Source: a virus
Strand: one strand, 5' to 3'
IMG/VR virus record: IMGVR_UViG_3300005288_000101
Location: 1-35,139 of that record
Length of the DNA: 35,139 nucleotides
The notes under the pieces were generated by a model. It was not told where the DNA came from and searched no databases. It was given only the letters and a program-made list of their open reading frames with translations. A program made the position numbers and the translations under genes. Below are positions 32,340 through 35,139 of this stretch, one piece after another. Numbering within the stretch: the first letter of the stretch is position 1; each line of letters opens with the position of its first letter.

Positions 32340-35138
32340 CTAGCGGCCCCTCCTCGAAAATTGGGACTGCGCATCAGCAGCCGAAACAGTCGCCGAAGCA
32401 ACCTTGAACATGCGGGCGTCCAACTGCTCGTTACCGATCATTACGGTTACAGCCGGGGCTGAGACGGTGACGCCTCCAGCCTGTGCGTGGCCGAATGACT
32501 GCGCCGCATACAAGCCGCCCGAGGAGTACCCTGGCAGCTTCGGGAACGTGCCCGCGTTGATAGCCGCAAGCTCCCGGCTGTAGCGGTCGGACGAGCGCCC
32601 GTTGACGATCCACTCATTAGCGTCCAGCCTTGCGACTGGGACGCCGGCCGAATCGACGCCGAGGAAGCCGTCAGTTACGCCAGTGCCCGGCCCGGTGGAT
32701 GGGAGTTGCCCGCCATCCGAATAGCCGCGCAGGATGCCGCCCGTAGACTTCTTAGGCGCCAGCACAGTGCCAGTGCCGACAGGGTCAGGCGCCCCTTCCT
32801 CGCGGAATTGCTTGATGACCTTCTGGAACGTGGTCTCCGTCGTGGTGACGTTGATCTTCACATCTTTCGGGATGTTTTCCAGCGCAGTCTTGGTCTGCTC
32901 CGCCATGCGCTTAGCTTCGCTATCCATCCACGTCTTGATGTCAACGCCCGGCGGAACCTTTAGGACATCCCGGGCAAGGTCAATTGCGGCTTGCCCCGTG
33001 ATTCCGAACTGCCCCGCGCCTGCTATGAGCTTGTCGTAAGTGGTGCTCAGGTTGCCCTGCAGCACCTCCTCGCTCGCTCCGGCCTTGGCGTTGGCCGCCA
33101 CTAGGCCATACCCTGCCCCCGCGATGCCATCAAGTGCCGCCTGGTTATTGCGGCCCTTCTCGGTGTTGATGTCCATCGTGGTGCCGTTGGCCTTGATCGA
33201 CTCGGTTACGCCGTCGATAGCGGCCTCGAAGTTTCTGGCGGCGTCACGCGCGCTCAGGTTCAGCAGCCCCGCACGCATGAGCGCCTCGGTGAACTTGTCA
33301 AGGTCGGCGCGACTGCCGTCTGCGTTCAATCCGACTTCCCCGAGCGCTTCCGCCAGTTCTGCGGCGGGCGAGGCCGCGCCCTGAGCGGCACCGCCAGCGC
33401 CCTCAATGCCCTTGGTCGCAGCGTCCCCGCCCTTGCCCGCAGCCTTAGCGTCAGCCTCGGCCTGCTTCAAAGCGTCCGCGTACGCCGGGAACTTGGTAAC
33501 AAGCTCCTCGATGCTTACGCCCTGATCTTGGGCAGCCTTCTTGATCTGCTCAAAGGACTTGGCCGCGTCCGTAGCCTTGCCACTGCCAACCAGATCGGCG
33601 AGGCCCGTATCCAGCCGGTCAAACGCGCCGCTCAGATCTTGGCTGTAGCCCTTGATTCCGAACATGCCATTCATGATGCCGTCTGCCCAGTCCTCGAAAC
33701 CCTGCGTACCTTCCTTGCGGAAGGTGCGCTTGATCGCACTACCTAGATCATCGACGCCCCGAACTAATCCGCCGCCGTCACGGTCCTTGAACAGGCCGTC
33801 AAGGGCGGTCGCTGCGGCGGGACTGTTGTTTGCGATCTCCGTAAGGGCAAGCGCAATCTTGCCCATGCCCGTGTCGATCTTGGACATGCGGTCGCCCTCG
33901 GCGATCTTCGCAATGATCACACCAACGGTGCCGAGCGCGGCGGCAATGCCAGCAGCCTTGCCCACGCCGACCAGCGCGCCGCGCGCACGCCCACCGGCTG
34001 GAGCCAGCCGGTTGAATGCCGTCATTGTGGCAAGGATCCGGGGCGTCAGCGACAGGAACGCGCCAGCACCAAGCGCTGCAATACCAACCACGCCGCCAAG
34101 TACTGACAGCGCGCTCTTGACGGGGCCGGGGAGGTTCCCGAATGCCTGCGCCATACCGGAAACAGTCTCGGCAACGCCCGCGATAATGGGGAGTAGTACG
34201 GCGCCCGCATCAATCGCAGCGTCCGTGATGTTGTTCCAAGCGATCTGTACTTTCGCCTCAGTTGTTTCATATCGCTTAGCGGCTTCTTCCGCGAGTGCCG
34301 AGTTTGACTTCCACGCCTCATCGCCAAGCTTCAGCGAGTCCGACAGCAGGTCGCCTGCGCCGGCTAGGCGGAGGATCACAGATGTTTCCTCGGTGCCCTT
34401 GATGCCGATGCCTGACATGGTGTCGATGACGTTTCCGCCCTCGTCCTTGATCCGCCCAAGGCCCTTCACCATCATGTCCACGGCGCGGACGGGATCAGTC
34501 TCGAATGCGGTGGCGAACTCCTTAGATGAGACGCCTGCGACCTTGGCTAGCTCCTCCAGCCCCTCGCCGCCAGTTTTTACGTCGCCATACATGCGCTGCA
34601 TGACACGGGACATGACGCCGCCGCCAAGTTGCGCCTCGATGCCCACGGACGCCATAGCGTTAGCTAGTGCCAGCACGTCGGACTCGGAAGCGCCGATAAG
34701 CTTGCCTGCGCCAGCGAGGCGCTGCGCCATGCTGACAATCTCCGCCTCAGTTGATGCGCCCGCGTTACCAAGGGCCACCAGCGTGGCGCTAAACCGCTCC
34801 ACACCCTCGGACCCTTCGCGCTCCATCGTGCCCATGACGTTTGAAATCTGAGCAATGGCAGTAGCGGCTTCGTCGGCGGAGAGGTTCGTCGTCTCGCCAA
34901 GTGCAATCATCGTCTCCGTGAAGCCGACTACATCTGCACGCTTCACGCCAAGCTGGCCCGCGGCCTCGGCAACGCCGGCTATCTCCTCATGCGTTGCCGG
35001 GAGAGTTTTAGCCAGCCCACGCAAGGACGCTTCAAGCTCGTCCATCTGTGCCGGTGTACCGTCAACGGTCTTGGTTACGCCAGCCCATGCCGACTCCCAG
35101 TCCATCGCAGCCTTGCCAGCCAGGCCTAAGCCAGCCAC
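32340..35138 (-). CDS. Tail tape measure protein (5' end beyond the window)
   Basis: 932 residues are present; the frame stays open at the window edge and the true N-terminus is missing. The first part has the TP901 tape-measure domain (LRGLAKTLPATHEEIAGVA, ALGETTNLSADEAATAIAQI, GVMSRVMQRMYGDVKTGGEG). Hydrophobic stretches follow near 335-400 (VLGGVVGIAALGAGAFLSL and AAGIAALGTVGVIIAKIAEG), then long helical repeats. The C-terminus (STGGILRGYSDGGQLPSTGP, VARLDANEWIVNGRSSDRYS) is the typical end of actinophage tape measures. It sets tail length and is ejected with DNA. No cell-wall hydrolase motif is seen in this part. Confidence 0.95.
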   Translation of the reverse strand: MAGLGLAGKAAMDWESAWAGVTKTVDGTPAQMDELEASLRGLAKTLPATHEEIAGVAEAAGQLGVKRADVVGFTETMIALGETTNLSADEAATAIAQISNVMGTMEREGSEGVERFSATLVALGNAGASTEAEIVSMAQRLAGAGKLIGASESDVLALANAMASVGIEAQLGGGVMSRVMQRMYGDVKTGGEGLEELAKVAGVSSKEFATAFETDPVRAVDMMVKGLGRIKDEGGNVIDTMSGIGIKGTEETSVILRLAGAGDLLSDSLKLGDEAWKSNSALAEEAAKRYETTEAKVQIAWNNITDAAIDAGAVLLPIIAGVAETVSGMAQAFGNLPGPVKSALSVLGGVVGIAALGAGAFLSLTPRILATMTAFNRLAPAGGRARGALVGVGKAAGIAAALGTVGVIIAKIAEGDRMSKIDTGMGKIALALTEIANNSPAAATALDGLFKDRDGGGLVRGVDDLGSAIKRTFRKEGTQGFEDWADGIMNGMFGIKGYSQDLSGAFDRLDTGLADLVGSGKATDAAKSFEQIKKAAQDQGVSIEELVTKFPAYADALKQAEADAKAAGKGGDAATKGIEGAGGAAQGAASPAAELAEALGEVGLNADGSRADLDKFTEALMRAGLLNLSARDAARNFEAAIDGVTESIKANGTTMDINTEKGRNNQAALDGIAGAGYGLVAANAKAGASEEVLQGNLSTTYDKLIAGAGQFGITGQAAIDLARDVLKVPPGVDIKTWMDSEAKRMAEQTKTALENIPKDVKINVTTTETTFQKVIKQFREEGAPDPVGTGTVLAPKKSTGGILRGYSDGGQLPSTGPGTGVTDGFLGVDSAGVPVARLDANEWIVNGRSSDRYSRELAAINAGTFPKLPGYSSGGLYAAQSFGHAQAGGVTVSAPAVTVMIGNEQLDARMFKVASATVSAADAQSQFSRRGR

Positions 35139-35139
35139 C

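Noticed and set aside
33652-34851. 399-codon open frame on the plus strand
   Set aside because: It lies opposite the tape measure gene, has no ribosome site and reads as Pro/Ala/Ser-rich text, as expected from the complement of high-GC coding DNA.
1-35139. Prophage with attL and attR in a bacterial chromosome
   Set aside because: Phage genes lie on both sides of the single att core and no host genes are visible, so the order is that of a free or circular phage genome.
32340-35139. Programmed frameshift of tail assembly chaperones
   Set aside because: These genes lie upstream of the tape measure, outside this window, so nothing can be said.

Overview
The window is a large part of the genome of a temperate, tailed (siphovirus-type) bacteriophage of a high-GC Gram-positive host. 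An actinobacterium of the Micrococcales, such as Arthrobacter, is my best guess; this rests on GC content, codon use and the style of the genes, not on a database match. The integrase and a tRNA-derived attachment core lie in the middle, between the tail and replication genes. That is the order of a phage genome, or of a circular or concatemeric form, and not of a prophage bounded by att sites. Head, terminase and portal genes lie outside the window, and the tape measure gene runs off the right edge.

Layout, read along the minus strand from right to left: tape measure protein (32340-35138, truncated), tail proteins (29949-32339), a plus-strand cassette of six small genes set into the tail operon (28558-29945), more tail proteins (26964-28534), lysis genes (25392-26884; membrane protein, M23 endolysin, holin), then a terminal tail-appendage module (21504-25331) with a beta-helix spike and an SGNH hydrolase that share an N-terminal module. 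Next come a plus-strand membrane-protein gene, attP with the 3' half of a tRNA(CAU) gene (20987-21033), a tyrosine integrase, a plus-strand HNH endonuclease and the immunity switch (Cro-like, excisionase-like and repressor genes around an operator-rich intergenic region, 17562-18605).

The early region (41-17473, all minus strand) starts with 22 very small genes joined mostly by ATGA or GTGA overlaps and ending at a terminator (12626-12647). A recombination and single-strand-binding block follows: YqaJ-type exonuclease, zinc protein, a likely partner protein and SSB, ending at 9725-9746. Then comes a replication block: HNH endonuclease, NrdH-type redoxin, replication initiator with an iteron-like candidate origin inside the gene, DnaB-type helicase, a second HNH protein, PD-(D/E)XK nuclease, orphan DNA methyltransferase and a zinc protein, ending at a terminator at 2390-2418. 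The last group holds a calcineurin-type phosphoesterase and a small HNH endonuclease of the kind often found beside cos and terminase.

The points I find most worth following up are: the candidate origin inside the initiator gene (7808-7900 and 8158-8197); the plus-strand cassette that encodes a ribbon-helix-helix protein behind a promoter with a 16-base perfect palindrome; an apparently leaderless repressor transcript with its operator in the promoter spacer; a phage-borne terminator placed to follow the restored host tRNA; and homologous gene-boundary repeats around the tail-spike genes that could let the host-range module be exchanged. I did not find a recognisable defence system, CRISPR array, insertion sequence or complete tRNA gene.
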